Origin: Edolisoma coerulescens
Taxonomy: Eukaryota > Chordata > Aves > Passeriformes > Campephagidae
Length of the DNA: 64,000 bases
NCBI GenBank assembly: GCA_013397115.1
Contig: VWZW01005387.1
Location: forward strand, 1,631,235 to 1,695,234
Reading direction: 5' to 3'
In this document: piece after piece, positions 42,111 to 55,176 of the stretch
Numbering within the stretch: position 1 is the first letter of the stretch
Layout of the letters: the number at the start of each line of letters is the position of its first letter
Translations under genes and position numbers: made by a program
The notes under the pieces: model-generated
The model's input: the letters and a program-made list of their open reading frames with translations, nothing else
Databases searched by the model: none
What the model was told of the DNA's origin: nothing

Positions 42111-42265
42111 GTCTGGGTCTAATGTTAGCTCAGTTGGTTAGAGCAGGATAATAGCAATACAGTTGTGGGTTTGACCCCATGGGCCCATATGGGCCATTCA
42201 CTTAATGGCTGGACTCGAGGATCCTTGTGGATCCCTTCAACTCAGAATATTCTGTGAAATCTGTG
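42110..42265 (+). mobile_element. tRNA-Ile-derived SINE with CR1-type tail (TguSINE1-like)
   Basis: The head is tRNA-like. A perfect RNA polymerase III A box, TAGCTCAGTTGG, lies at 42,126-42,137 and is followed by TTAGAGC. A B-box-like GGTTTGACCCC lies at 42,168-42,178, where the consensus GGTTCGA has C changed to T. The remainder, GGGCCATTCACTTAATGGCT, then CTCGAGGATCCTTGTGGATC and CAACTCAGAATATTCTGTG, is a CR1-like 3' tail. This arrangement, an isoleucine-tRNA head joined to a CR1 tail, is that of TguSINE1 from the zebra finch. The tail should have let it borrow CR1 reverse transcriptase. The B-box change and the lost octamer repeats suggest an inactive old copy. It is not a functional tRNA gene because the acceptor stem does not pair. 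Confidence 0.82.
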
Positions 42266-42387
42266 TGGGTGAGGTAGATGGCTCTACCTGAGAAAGGGGT
42301 ATATTGTTGCTGTTTCTGTAAGCTCCATGACAAAGCAGAGACTTTGAGTTTTTCATCGGTGCTGGTCACTTTTTAAATATCACCTCT

Positions 42388-43815
42388 TAAGGGCATGGAA
42401 GCAGGCAATTCCCAAATGTCAGAAGTGAAGCAGGAGAGGCAGAACAGGAATCTTCTCTTGAAAATACGGCAAAAAAGAAAGGTGTATGCCCAGTGGACAT
42501 GGGAAGCATACAGAGATGTTGCTTGCCAGTGGAGGGAGAAAATTCATGTGGCCAGAGCTCAACTGGAATTAAAACTGGCCAGAAATGTGGGGGATAATAA
42601 AAATAATATTTTCAAATATATTAATGGCAAAAGGCAGCATAAAAATAACATCATCCCATTACAGTGTGAGGATGGTCACCTCAAAAACAGGAACATAGAC
42701 AAAGCAGAGGTGTTTAACTCATTCTTTATCTCTGTCTCCAACACAGATGATAGACCAAGGGGGTCTCAGTGCCCTGACCTGGAGGACCATGACTGCAAGA
42801 ATGATCAACTCCCTGTCTACCCTGAAGCTGCTTCTCCAGCTGGATCCCTACAAATCTATCAGGCCTGATGACATTTATTTGAGAATCCTCAAAGATCTGG
42901 TTGATGTCATTACAAAACCTCTCTTGATGATTTTTGAGCAGTCTTGGGAATCCAGAGAGGTGCCAACTAACTGGAAGCTGACTAACCTTGCCCAAGTTTT
43001 TGAGAACGGCAAGAAGGAGGACCCTGGACACTACAGGCCTGTCAGTCTCACTTCAGGGCCTGGTAAAGTCATGGGGAAGATTATTCTGGGACGTATTGAA
43101 AAACATCTGAAAGACAATGCAGTCATTGGTCACAGCCAGCACAGCTTCATGAGAGGAAAATCCTGCTTGTCAAACCTGATTTCCTTTTATGACAAGGTAA
43201 CCCACCTGGTTGATCAGGGGAGGCCAGTTGATGTTTTTGAATTTCAGTAAAGCTTTCAATGCTGTCTCTGACAGAATCTTTCTGGATAAAATATCCAGCA
43301 CACAGCTGGATAAACACATCATGTGATGGGTGAGCTACTGGCTCACAGGTCAGGCACAAAGGGTTACAGGGAATGGGGTGACATCAGGCTGGGGACCTGT
43401 CACTAGTGGGGTTCCACAGGGCTCCATCTTAGGCCCTGTGCTCTTCAACATCTTCATAAATGACTTGGATGCAGGACTTAACGGGATACTAAGCAAATCT
43501 GCTGATAATACAAAACTGGGAGGAGCTGTTGTTTCCCTTGAGGTTCTGCTGAGAGACCTGGACAAATCAGAGGACTGGGCAATCACCAACCATATGAAAT
43601 TCAGCAAGGAAACCTGCCGGATTCTGCACCTGGGATGGGGCAGCCCTGGATGTACAGACAGACTGGGGAATGAGATGCTGGAAAGCAGTGCAGGGGAAAA
43701 GACCTGGGTATCCTGGTCAATGGAAAGTTGAATGTGGGTCAGCAGTGCCCTGGCAGCCAGGAGGGCCAAGTGTCCTGGGGTGCACCAGGCACAGCATCGC
43801 CAGCTGGTCAGGCCC
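42388..43815 (+). mobile_element. CR1 LINE ORF2 (reverse transcriptase) fragment, truncated at both ends
   Basis: A plus-strand CR1 ORF2 segment. It runs from the linker before the RT (KRKVYAQWTWEAYRD, then AQLELKLARNVGDNK) into the RT proper: LLQLDPYKSIRPDDIYLRIL, then KKEDPGHYRPVSLTS, HSQHSFMRGKSCLSNLISFY and TSGVPQGSILGPVLFNIFIN. It ends at the thumb-side segment near 'GWGSPGCTDRLG'. The reading frame shifts near 42,770-42,850 and again at about 43,240. The catalytic FADD box is SADN (near 43,500), so it cannot be active. Homology stops near 43,815, before the RT C-terminus and without any 3' UTR or tail. That is unusual for a CR1 insertion and implies a later deletion. Confidence 0.93.
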
Positions 43816-46800
43816 TTGAAAGGACCAAGTTTTCAGAATCCCTGAAACCTTTTGTCTTTATGTGAGAGCAGGAGGGAGAAGAGGCTCCTAGAGGTCAGCT
43901 GCATGTGTGTGTGTGTATCCCTCATTTCTACTATGAAAAGCATGCACCAAGAGCTTCCTATTCCTGGAAATACATGGATGTAACAACTTTCTGACACCTT
44001 TACCTGCAAAATCAGAAAAAATTCTGCCTCTTGTGTGCTGCTAACAGGAATCCCTCATGTGATTCTTCCCCAAATTTCAAACCTTAGGAATATTCTACCC
44101 CACAAGGTCCAGATGGGAAGATAATTGTCATTATCCATTGTAATGTCAGTGTAATTGCTTTCTTTATCTCTTTGTGCTCTACAAGTGAGAGCAGAATGGC
44201 CAAGACAGAAAGTCTTGGCTCGTCCTTCTGAATTCCTCAAGAAGGGAAGCCAGACTTGCAACCATGCTTTACCAGTGATATTTGTTCCATTTTACTGCTT
44301 AAAAAAGTGGCCACTGAGTCTGTACATTTTTCTTCGAAATACATAATTCAAAGTCAAGAGCATATAAACTGAAGATTTAGTAAGATGTAGGTGGTCTAAT
44401 CTTAACATTTCTTCAAGAAATACTCCATGCTTTGGTCTCTGATTTGAGTCTTCTGTTTTGTACAATAGATAACACAAAATGCAACTGATCACATAGATTA
44501 TCACTAAACTCAAGAGGATTTCTGCCACAGGACTGACAATCAAGAAATTTCAACAAGAAAACTTTTCCAAGCAAATGTTATACAGATATCTCATGAAGGA
44601 CTTTCAATCCAGAAGGATATGCCCATATTGTCCATAAACTTTGAGCTAAGAATCATTATCCAGACTGCACAGAGAACACCTTAACTAGGAAAACTAATTT
44701 TGGTGGGTTTGCACCATTAGCTCCTGACAGTTGCATGATAGCAAGACTCTTTATAAACCCTCTTATTAACTGCTTCATGAAGTTAGTGGTAGTATTCCAG
44801 TATATTTTTGTCTTATTTCACATCACCTGTCTTCTAAGAATTTTTTTTCCTGAGGGGAAAAAACCCCGCAAGAACTCATAGAAATGTGTTTGAAAAGTAG
44901 TTTCTAATCCTGCTTATTAAATGCACTTCTAAGTTCCACTGAATACAGACAGATATGATCAGAGTATCTTTTTGTTTGTTTGTAAAATGTCCATGGAGAT
45001 ATGCACAGTGAATGTAACACGACAGCAAAGCCAAAATGGTGTTATTCTGCTGAAAGAATTGACTTGGAGTTCTAAGTGGCTATCAAGGGAAAAGATCTGA
45101 TTAAAAGTAATTGTAAAACAGAAATATTTTTATTCTTTTACAACGGAAATATTTTTCAGTTTCTACTGCAGGAGAAATATATCCCCAGCAATGCTTGTCA
45201 AAAAGTTGTTACCGTGAAACTGCAGGCCTAGAAGCAAATAAAAATCTCTGTGGCTTGGTTTACAGAGCCATCCAAGGCAAAAGAATGTAGCAGGCACACT
45301 TTTACTCTCAGTATTGCCTGTGCCTCTACGAGATGACAGCCCAACATGAAAGAGGCTTCTTAAAAGTTGTTTTCAAAAGGAGCGACAATGTTGTTGACTC
45401 TTGACTGCAATCATCCCCATTACCCCATGGCCAAGTTGAAGTGGCTATTATACACTAGCAGCAGCTGGCCTGGAAAAAAACTCCCCTCAGATGGCTCATT
45501 AATACTGGGATTTGGTAAACTCTTGTCTGTAAGCATGTCCATAATCTGCATGTGCTCCCAGAGGTGAGTACAGTGGGTTCAGGAGTAACAGATTTGGAAG
45601 GGGCTGTGCAAGTGATAGAGAAAGGGCCTGGTACTGGGGCAATGGCTCAACAGGGAAGAGCGAAGGCTGGTCTGCACTGAGAGGCTGGAGAGTGAATGTC
45701 CTCCACTGGGGATATTCTTAGTCTACACCTGATGCTCTTCCGGTCGGAAAGTCCACCTTCCGATGGGTTGGGGATGACCTACAGATTGGTTTACTACTCT
45801 GCTTTGAAGGTGAACTTTCTGGCCATTAAAAACATGTTTTTAGCAGAGTGTAAGATCAGATAGAGGGGGGAAGTTCATCTGTGTTGAGGTTGTTCACACA
45901 GTGGGAGTGCACTTAATGGAGATAGCCCCTTTGAGAATTCACCTTCTCTGTTAATCCTGAGTGACCTATCTCTGTATTAGAGGCGTTCCTCAATGAAACT
46001 GATGATCAAAGTGCATTTTTGGGAAAAAGAAAAGCGTTTATTTGATCTTTTTCTGAAACATAAACCCATTTTTGTCTTGGAAATCCCTATTAATTGCTTA
46101 TTCTAAACATATGTGCCTTTCTCAGGGATACTGGTCCCCTTCCCCATATCAGACTGTGAACTTTCTTTAACCCAGGCCTTCCCATTCACTAAAATGTCTC
46201 TTTGACCTGAGCTGTAAAGCAGTTGACCTTCCCACCTCCACCTCCCTCATTCATATGCACTTCTTCCAAGATATCTACATGACACAGGCCATCTTTATGG
46301 GCGAATATAAAGAGCAGTCACTTAACTACCTAACAACAATGCCTATGTTTTAAAAGCCCTCAACATCTGAAAAGTATCATTATATCTTGTGTAATATATG
46401 ACATTGCAGAGCACCTCTGACTCTCTAAATGATGAGGCTTACAGGGAACTGGGACAGACATTTTCATCTCTGGATGTGAAAGGAGTGAAGGTGTGCAGAA
46501 TTGTGACAAATATTCCTCCTAAAGAAGCTAACTTAAAAAAACAGAAAGTAGGCAAAGCATCCTCTGTACTTGTATTCTGTAAGCTTTGTCCCTTGGAACA
46601 ATAAAGAAGCCCAAGAGACTATAATTACATTTAGTTTCCTTACAGTGTCTCCAGATGGAGAGCTATGGACACAGTGCAAACCTGTCTTCTGAGCAGGAGG
46701 CACACCTTGCAGTTTTATGTCATGTCAAGCTTAATGGAACCTCTAATACTCCCTGCTGCTTTTGGAAAGACTTTTGGAAAGGGTTTTATTCCTTCAAGGT

Positions 46801-47550
46801 CATATAACCCATGGATAAACAGTACTTCTAAAAAAAAAATCTCAAAATGTCTGGTTTTGAGTGAAATACACTTGCTTTGTACATATATAAATATCAGCAA
46901 ATATACAATAGAAGACTCTACTTAAATACCTTTTGTTTTAAGCAATATCAAATTTGTTGTTACCAGCAACCATAAAACATGTGCGTTTCCTATGTCTTAC
47001 ACAGAAAAAAACAATGGCATAAAACAGGCCAGCAAATAGCATTAGTTCTCTTTTTGGCATCTGATGTTTGGTGCCACCATATGTTGATCCTGCATGCTGA
47101 GATTTGTTTCCTTCATCTGATATTACCATTTTTCCCCACAGCTGGTTTTGTAGAAGATGAGAGATCTTAGTGCAGTGGCTGCTTGCATTTGTCCTGCCAG
47201 GCTCTGCTTGCTGCAATTGAATCATTATACATCTCATTAAATAGTCAAGGTCAAACCAGCAGCTAAGATCTCCTGAATGTGGTTCTCTGGGGGTGGCTAA
47301 ATAAATGAAGATTTCAATAAATATTTGATGTCTTCTGAGAGTTGGGAAGTTGCTTTCTTTGTTCTTACAGAAGGTCCTTGGCTAGTACCGATTTTTAAGG
47401 GAACAGCCAGCCTGCAATGTATGTTGAAAGAGAATTGTCTTGGATCCTGAAGCTACAATATTGGCAGACCTTCATGTAAGGATAATGTCTTTGCTTGTAT
47501 GATTTATAGTGCCTGATGCATGGATTCAGCTGGCATGGTTGAGCATCAGT

Positions 47551-47610
47551 TCCTGTTAGAGCTTGTGTCTAAGTATCTTAGATATCCTGTTAGAGCTTGT
47601 ATCTGAGTAA
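47551..47610. repeat. 26-bp tandem duplication, two copies
   Basis: TCCTGTTAGAGCTTG begins a 26-base unit at 47,551-47,576 and recurs at 47,585-47,610. There are three mismatches and a 34-base period. It is a recent-looking local duplication with no evident function. Confidence 0.85.
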
Positions 47611-48106
47611 TACCTGCAAAGAGCAGCAGACCCCTCTCCAGCTAAAATCCTGCGAAGACATTTTCACGGTTATGACATTCCCCTTCTGTCCTCTAGGGTC
47701 CCAGAGGACCAATCAGTTATTTGTGAAATTCCTTGAGGGAATTCTCAGATAGCAGAGACATGGCAGACTCATCTCTTTGCACCCAGTGACACATTCTTCT
47801 CTGAGTAGAAGCCACTGTGGCCATGCCTGAGGAATGATTCTGCCTGTAGTCTTGTCATATATTGAGGTTTCTTTCTGTTATATTTCCCAGAAGTATTAAT
47901 TGTTGGGTGACAAAAGCCTGGAGCTATTTAGAACTGTCTGGATGTAGGTGTTGAATCAACCATGTGTCAAGGAAGTGAATTGTCAGTAATACAGTGACCT
48001 GGAAGTTTTAGGGGGGTGTTCCTCCATTCTTCCCCAAAATGCTTTGTCCCGTCTCACAGATCAGATCTCAGAGATCAGTGTTTTTTGACCATGTCAAAAC
48101 ATGGCC

Positions 48107-48127
48107 CTGATCCAGGATCTGGATCAG
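48107..48127. repeat. Perfect 9-bp inverted repeat
   Basis: Arms CTGATCCAG and CTGGATCAG flank a 3-base loop (GAT). The neighbourhood is also rich in GATC and GATCAG words. It could be a short hairpin or a palindromic protein-binding site, but no known motif is assigned. Confidence 0.75.
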
Positions 48128-51100
48128 AGATTAGTTTAGCTTAGTGAGAACCACGAACCCGGTAACCAGGGAAAAGGCCTTGCCATCAAATGTATCATCA
48201 CAGAGAGCTGAACTGATTAGATCAATAAAAAATTGTGTGATCAGATGTGCAACAAAGCTGTCAGACATCTGCTTGCGCTCTGCTTGATAGCCGGTGGCAA
48301 GTATGGCTCATACTGTGTGTATGAGAGGCTCAGGTAGAATAAGTCTCTGGCAAGCAAATAACTTCCCTTCCACCCTTCACAACCCCCAGACATAATGGCT
48401 GTAGAGGGTCTGTTCACTGGCAGATTAGCTCAGGATAGCTGTCTTTAGGATGTAAATGTTCTGCATTTCAAAACAGGACAAAAGAAGTTGATTTGATTGT
48501 GAGGCTGAACTTTGTAGAGACCAAGTTGATGATAGGATTCCCCGAGGTCAATGAAAAGAATAATTAAAACTCAGGACTAGGACCCCAAAAGCATAACTCA
48601 TGATCTAATACACATGGCAAAATTTCAAAATATCTGAGGCATATTTATATGAATGCCCATTACACCAGGACTTTAAAAAACAAATGTGATGAGCGACACT
48701 AGAAAAACTTGTACTTATTTAATGCCCTTTCTCTTTGTTTAAGCTGAAATCTGTAGGGCTGTTCATTTCTTTCCCTGATTATTCCATTTCCAGAAGGAGA
48801 ATAGTAGTTGTGCTGATTTACATAAGATTTACAATTATATGGTGAGCAACTGTAGACAGGATGGGCTTGTATATCTTCTTTTATGTGCCAAGTCAAAGAA
48901 GAAAAGTTGCATTGACAGTATCACAAAACGTAGGTATGCAGTAATTGTCAGTTTTGGTAAAAGAATATAATACTATGAGTGTTATTCTCTTGAAAATTGC
49001 AATAGCAGTTCTGTTTCGTTCTGAAGCTGAATACAATCCCTGTCATTAAAACACTGCAGCTCTCTCTCCCTCCTGTGACTAGCTGAAGTTTTTTACTCCA
49101 ACAAACCAGTCAGTGTCTCAGTCCCCACTCTAGCATATCCCATATAAGCTTCTGAAAATATTGGATGTCTGTACCTCCCTCTGGCAAAACCAAAACGAAA
49201 TATTAGCACAATCAAACAAATAGGTACTTCCAGAATGTTATGGATAAACGTATCCGAGTAAATTCACAGTAATCCATTGAGTGATACTTTTCTTTATAAT
49301 CAGACCAAAATGCCTCCAAGTGTTTTATATTAATTAATTTTGTTCAAAATCAGACTATCTTCTTTGTTTGAATCATCCAGAGGACATATTTTTCTCTTGT
49401 TCTTAAAACAGGTGAAACCATTATGATCATTACACAGCTGATTGCCTGCGCTGATAAAATGTCCCACATATTTAGCCCCTATGTAATGGCTTCTGTTTTG
49501 GAATTTTACTTCCAAAAATATGGACAAAGAAACTTATAAATTAAGTTTCATTTACTGCTACACTTTGCTACCATGAGTAAAGCTGCTGTACCTTGAGATA
49601 GTTAGTCAGGGCTCATCCTCATGGTTGTAGTTTCTGGAGTAACTAGTTCTAACAATCATTCTCACCACTGCTGCATGTGGAAGATAAATAGAGAATAATA
49701 CAGGCGAATTCAGGCTGGTTGACTTTGTATTACTTGGGGGCTGGTTTTGGTTTGTTGTTTTTTCTCTATAGCAAAATGAAGCAAATCCTTGGTGATATAC
49801 CTGAGATTTTTTTATGATTTCTGCAGTAATACATTCCTGAAAATTGCCACTAGACTTCATATCTCAAAGACTGAGTGAATTGAAGTTGTTTCACCACCTC
49901 CCTGGTGTGTAGGTTGGAAGAAAACCTGTCTGCAAAAAGGAGGCTGAATCACAAGTAGTACCAGGCAGCCTGCAACAGACCTTTAAAAATGAGACGTCTT
50001 GTACCATTTGCCAAACAGTGGGGAAAGTGTGAAGATGACTGAGATGATTCAAAGCCCTTTTAAAAGCCCTCACATGCCTCATCATGTTCAATTTTACAGA
50101 GAGTAATTTACTCCCACCACAACATTTTGCTACATTCAAATGAAATCCTGGAAACTGGTGTTAAGTTAGTGTAGTACTCGTGGAAGGTACCTGACCTCAT
50201 CTTAGAGAGCTTTGCTCTCTGTGGGGTCTGAATGGGATTCTGGGGGGAAGGGGTAATGTAAGAAATTGATTTTATGTTCATTGCAAGAAAGCAGGAGCTA
50301 AACTGCTCTCCATGTTCATGCGGGGTGAGGACATGAGCCTACTTACTCTAATGAATTCCTGATTAGAATCTCAGGCCCCATTCTGCCTCAGGAATTGCCA
50401 CATGAACCTGAATTAACATTGAATGCTATTATAGATATTGGTCTACAGTGATAAAAAAGAGACTGCAAGACAGCAAGATGAGAAAAAAAGGTTTTTACTG
50501 TCTGTTTGGGCTTCAAATGATATTTTTTCTCACCTTACTCTTTTTATATTTTTGTTGGATTTAAGTTAGCAAATTTCAGCACAGGCTACAAGCCTCCACT
50601 GCTCTTGACCAAACTCCAGGGCAGCAGTTACTCCAGCTCATGCATTTTCTAAAAGATAAGACCTAGAATCACAGAAGAAAGAAGTTACTTTCAATGACAA
50701 ATTACCTATTTTGTTATCAGTTCAACACATTGGGCAACGTACTGCTATCTGGTTTAGAAGAGATTTCCTACTTGAGTCAGTGGCTACCTCTTAAAAATTG
50801 ATAGCATATTAACTTCCTTTGTATTTTTATTTTTGATTTCCAGGATAAATTCCTTCAAGTAGTGGGAAACTGTTGAAAGTTAGTGTCCTGATAGTGTTTT
50901 ATCTTTATGGCCAAAAAGAATAATCTCGGTGTAGAAAATTTCCTGTCAGTTACCTTGAGAATGTAATGCTCTTACTGCCATCTCTTTTTCTCTGGTTTGC
51001 TCCTCTGTGCTCGGTTTGCTGTATTCAAGAGCCTTCATTATATAACTGACATATTTAGACATTTCTATTTGTCTCTCTCTAATATATGCTGCTTTTTTAT

Positions 51101-52464
51101 TGCTTTCTGTGTGGTGATGATGAAACCATGGCCTAGCCCATAATAAATCCTGGTGAGGAACATTAAACTGAAAAGAAAAAGGACATGAGATGTATATTAT
51201 CCCTTTAAAGTTTATAAATGCCAAGCTTTCTTCAACAAGTGTTTAAAGATGAACACTTAAAATATTTTTGGCATAAGAAACTGATTGACACTGTAATAGA
51301 GCCCCAATTAGAACGAGCCATTCAGTTTGAATAGATAAAATATGAATGACTGAGTTTTCACTGGGTGTTGCAAATCTGTTGAAAAAAGCTTGAGTTTTAC
51401 CCAAATAGAGCGATAAAGAACATGACTTGTGACATTTCTTTCTGTGAAATGAAACAAAGAGCACATAAACAGTGACAGAAGACTTGCTGGTGCCCAGTTA
51501 CAGCTGCTGGTGTCCACAATGTGCAGCACTTATCAGAGGCCATGGTTGCTACTGTTCCAGGGTCTATCTTTACTTGCTTTAAGTAATCACAAAGTCAACC
51601 ATCATCTTCTTACACAGCACCTGATTATGTGCCATACAACAGGAACTGATTCTTGTGCTTACACCATCTGGGTGATGTTTGTCTCATGCTTATTTTGCCA
51701 TCAGTGAACTTTCCACAGAAATTCTCTGTCCAGAACAACTAAGAACAAAATCTCAGGTAAATATACTCCTGCATGCCATCCTCTTGGGAAACAGGTTTGA
51801 AGTACCTGCAGAATACTTTTTTTCCCCTTTTTTCTTCTTGATGCTGTGGTTGTAGAAGGAGATTTTACTAAGTTGTCTGGATGTAAGACTCACAGATGAC
51901 CACGAACGCAGGTGGAAAAAAGCACAGAAAAAAAGATTGTCAGATATTGTTGACAGCATAGCTTCTGTGAGAACACCAGAAGGATTCAGCGTAGTCACAG
52001 AGCCACAGCCATAAAATGGATTTGAGGGTGTATGAATTTCCAGGACCACATTTTAAAGCTCAGACTCACAGAAGGCCACTAATGGCTCTCTGTGAAGAAA
52101 CTCTGTGGCACTGGTTTAGTTTATGGTCATGAGAAAAAGCCTAGCTTTTGTATGCAAGAAACCCCTGCAGAACTGGGGGAAGGGCTAAATACAGGACCTT
52201 TGATTGAGACATGGGAACAGAGGTAGACAGGCTCTAATTTGGTCGTAGCATTTTTATCTGGTGAAATTCCATTGCTACAAAGTCTCGTGGTATGCCAGTT
52301 TTTGCTGTTAAATCTATTTTTATTAACATGGAAAATGAAATAATCTCAAGGCTCTGGAGTAATCTGCCCAGTGTTTCACATACACGTGCAGTATTTTCAG
52401 TTTTGCTGAAAGAAAAATAGTATGTGCTTATCTGGAACATTTTCTTGCCTAGCTCCGTCCTGCA

Positions 52465-52737
52465 GTGATTAATTACAGTTGCATTTCAGTCCCTTGGAAC
52501 AGAGGATTTATAACAGAAATACGACACAGTGTGCCACATTTTTCAGCTCGGCGTATCCAGACTGGGTTTGTTGCAGCAGGTTTTGCATACATCTTAAAAT
52601 GTCTTGCAAGAGCTGAAGCTGTTGAGGATATTTTCAACCTTATAAGTCTGCGGAGATCTTGCGTCACAGTCTTCGTGAGGCTGGTGGTATGTACAGCGGC
52701 ATGCCGGAGGAAAGCTCTGTGGTGCAAAGCTGTTTAA
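52465..52737. other. CpG-enriched segment open on both strands
   Basis: In an otherwise CpG-poor region, about eight CpGs fall between 52,519 and 52,710. The segment is open without a stop on the plus strand (90 codons) and almost fully on the minus strand (52,473-52,727, 84 codons). Within the plus frame the run GFVAAGFAYILKCLARAEAV looks protein-like, and possible acceptors (TTTCAG at about 52,490) and a weak donor (CTGGTGGTATG) flank it. I recognise no family. It may be an exon, a conserved regulatory block, or chance retention of CpGs in a recent insertion. Confidence 0.25.
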
Positions 52738-55176
52738 GCACAGGCTGCATGACTGGCGGTGCTACTGTCTAACCCAGATTCCCTTGACTGCTTCAAAGGG
52801 CTGAGAGCCCTCATTCTCTCAAGCACATCTCTATTGCTCTTCCAATCAGTGGCTCATTTCTTACTGTTGGGAAGTAAAAATAGTCTCGTTAGTTAATGTA
52901 TGAGCCTTGGGCTTCTTTCTGATTGTACAGAGGATGACTTTGGAGATCACTTTTATTTCTGTGTTTGCTTTTATTTTCTCCATTGTAAAATGCAGGTAAT
53001 AGTTCCAAATGCTTTGCTTTTAGTCACACTGCTGTCCAAAGCACTAAAGAAATTCAGTTGTAAACAAAACCAGAAAACCATAGCCAAGCAGACAGGAGTA
53101 TCCTAATCTGCTAACCACAAGAAAGGAGACAGTTGCCATAATTCAGCCACTCATAGGTTATCACTATATTATTTTGGTAACAACTTTACTTTTGTCAGAG
53201 TGTGACTCCTGTTTCACAGTGTCCTGGTTATCCCAGCCTCTGTATTTGCAAGACATGGAACATGAAATGGGAATCTACACTGAGAGTATGTGGTAGTCTA
53301 GGCCACTGTAGTGTGGTCCTAGCTGAGGAAGCAGGTAAGTGATGGATGGTGTGGGAGTTGAGAAAGTGAGGGTTGTATATGACACCTGAGGTAAGGTGCA
53401 GGGAGGCAATCATCAGTGGTACCTGCTGAATGGATTCTGCACACACATTTCAGTGACTGAAGGACCAAGGCATTCAGAAAGGCCTGCAAAGTGTGATGAT
53501 TATCTGTCTCCTGAACACAACACCTCCCTACTGGAACCTTGGCATACATAGTCAGCTTTAGATATGCCTCAGCAAGTTCTCCCTGCTAAAGCAAAGGGAA
53601 CATACTGAAGGGTTTTCAGAGTTCAGGAAGGACTGATACCTTGATAATGTCACTGCAGGTTGTGCATATCAATATGGTTTTCCCTTCATGACAGTTTGCA
53701 ATGCTGCCAACATTCACAAATCATTTCTTATTGAAAAATAATACATCTAAGAACCACCTCTTGAAAGTTTGTGTTGAAAGTGTTTTCAGCACTCAGACCA
53801 ATATAGGTCAAAATCCTCTTACCGATCTCTGTGAATACACACTAATAATACTGGGGCTCCATGGAGGCATAAATATCTGTCTGCCTACACTGCACAGCAG
53901 AAATAACAGGTTTAGTCAGTTTTCCTTTTTCTTTCATTACTTTCTAGCTTCTGCTTTCATGGTAGCCTAAATTTTAACAAAATGCTAGATCTTATCTGGC
54001 AGAATAAACAGACAACAAATTCTAAAACTGGATGGAAGAAGTGTAATAACTTTTTTAGAAACCCATAATTAGCTAGGTCACAAGATAAGCATAGAGCATG
54101 TACCTAATTCTGTGAACATCCTGCTACCATCAAGTTAGGCTCTAAAAGTTATTCCTGAATCATTCATTAAATGCAGATTAGACTTGCTGTCTTACCTAAT
54201 CAAGCTTGCAGGCACTGAATTTCGTAAGAGTCTGGTGTCATTAGCTCTTCAGTCACCGGGAATGCAATGACTAGGACTGATGGCTGCCTATGTCCGACCT
54301 ACTTTTTTCTTGTCTCCCTATCCCTCTTGGGCAATTAGTTTCATTTGAGTCCTTGAAACATCTTTTAATAAAGCTTTTTTTCAACCCTAGTGGGAATCTC
54401 TAGTTTCTTTAAGCAACAATAAACAAATCTGCGGTGTCTGAAATACACAGTATGTTTTACTGAAGCAGACATATGACCCAGTTTTTCCCTATTATGAGTA
54501 GTGAACACTTCTAAAGGTACAGTTTTGATCAAAGTGCAAAGGGTTGAAGACAAAGATAAAACGACTACTTCCTGAGTACAAAATACTGGATTGGCATGAT
54601 GAGGATTATTTGTTTTGGGTGATAATTGGTATATTCCTTTTCTATTTCATATCCATTCTAAGACAAATGGTCTCTGAATGACAAAAATAAACACTTTTTC
54701 AAAGGTTTATATTACTGAGAACATAACATGCTGAAGGAGGGCAGACTTTTCCTTCTCATGAATTGCGATTGACATTTATCATGCAGTCAGATATATTGCA
54801 GTAGTTAGATATGAGGCCTAAGGTCTAGCAAAACATTATTCATATACTTTGTTATTAGCACATAACTTTATTAAATACAGTATGGTGATTGATGACAGAC
54901 CAGGTCAATTGCTCTGACATTATTCCTCAAAATGAAAATCACCTCAATACTCCACAAGTTTAGGGTTTTTTTCCTGTTTGCTCTTTTTCTTTTTGAAAGG
55001 CAGAGATGCTTTCACAGTCCCCTCTCCTTAACCTAGATAGCTGCTCAGTTGAAATATCCTCTGAGAAATAGCAACAGATTTTCATAGGGGAATGATCTGA
55101 CACTTCCATTTATCTGGGGAGTTTACACGGATTAGATAACTAGATGGGAATAGAATTTTACTCAAACAGAAATTAG

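Noticed and set aside
42112..42190. Functional tRNA gene
   Set aside because: The acceptor stem does not pair, the B box has a substitution, and the sequence continues into a CR1-type tail, so it is a SINE head.
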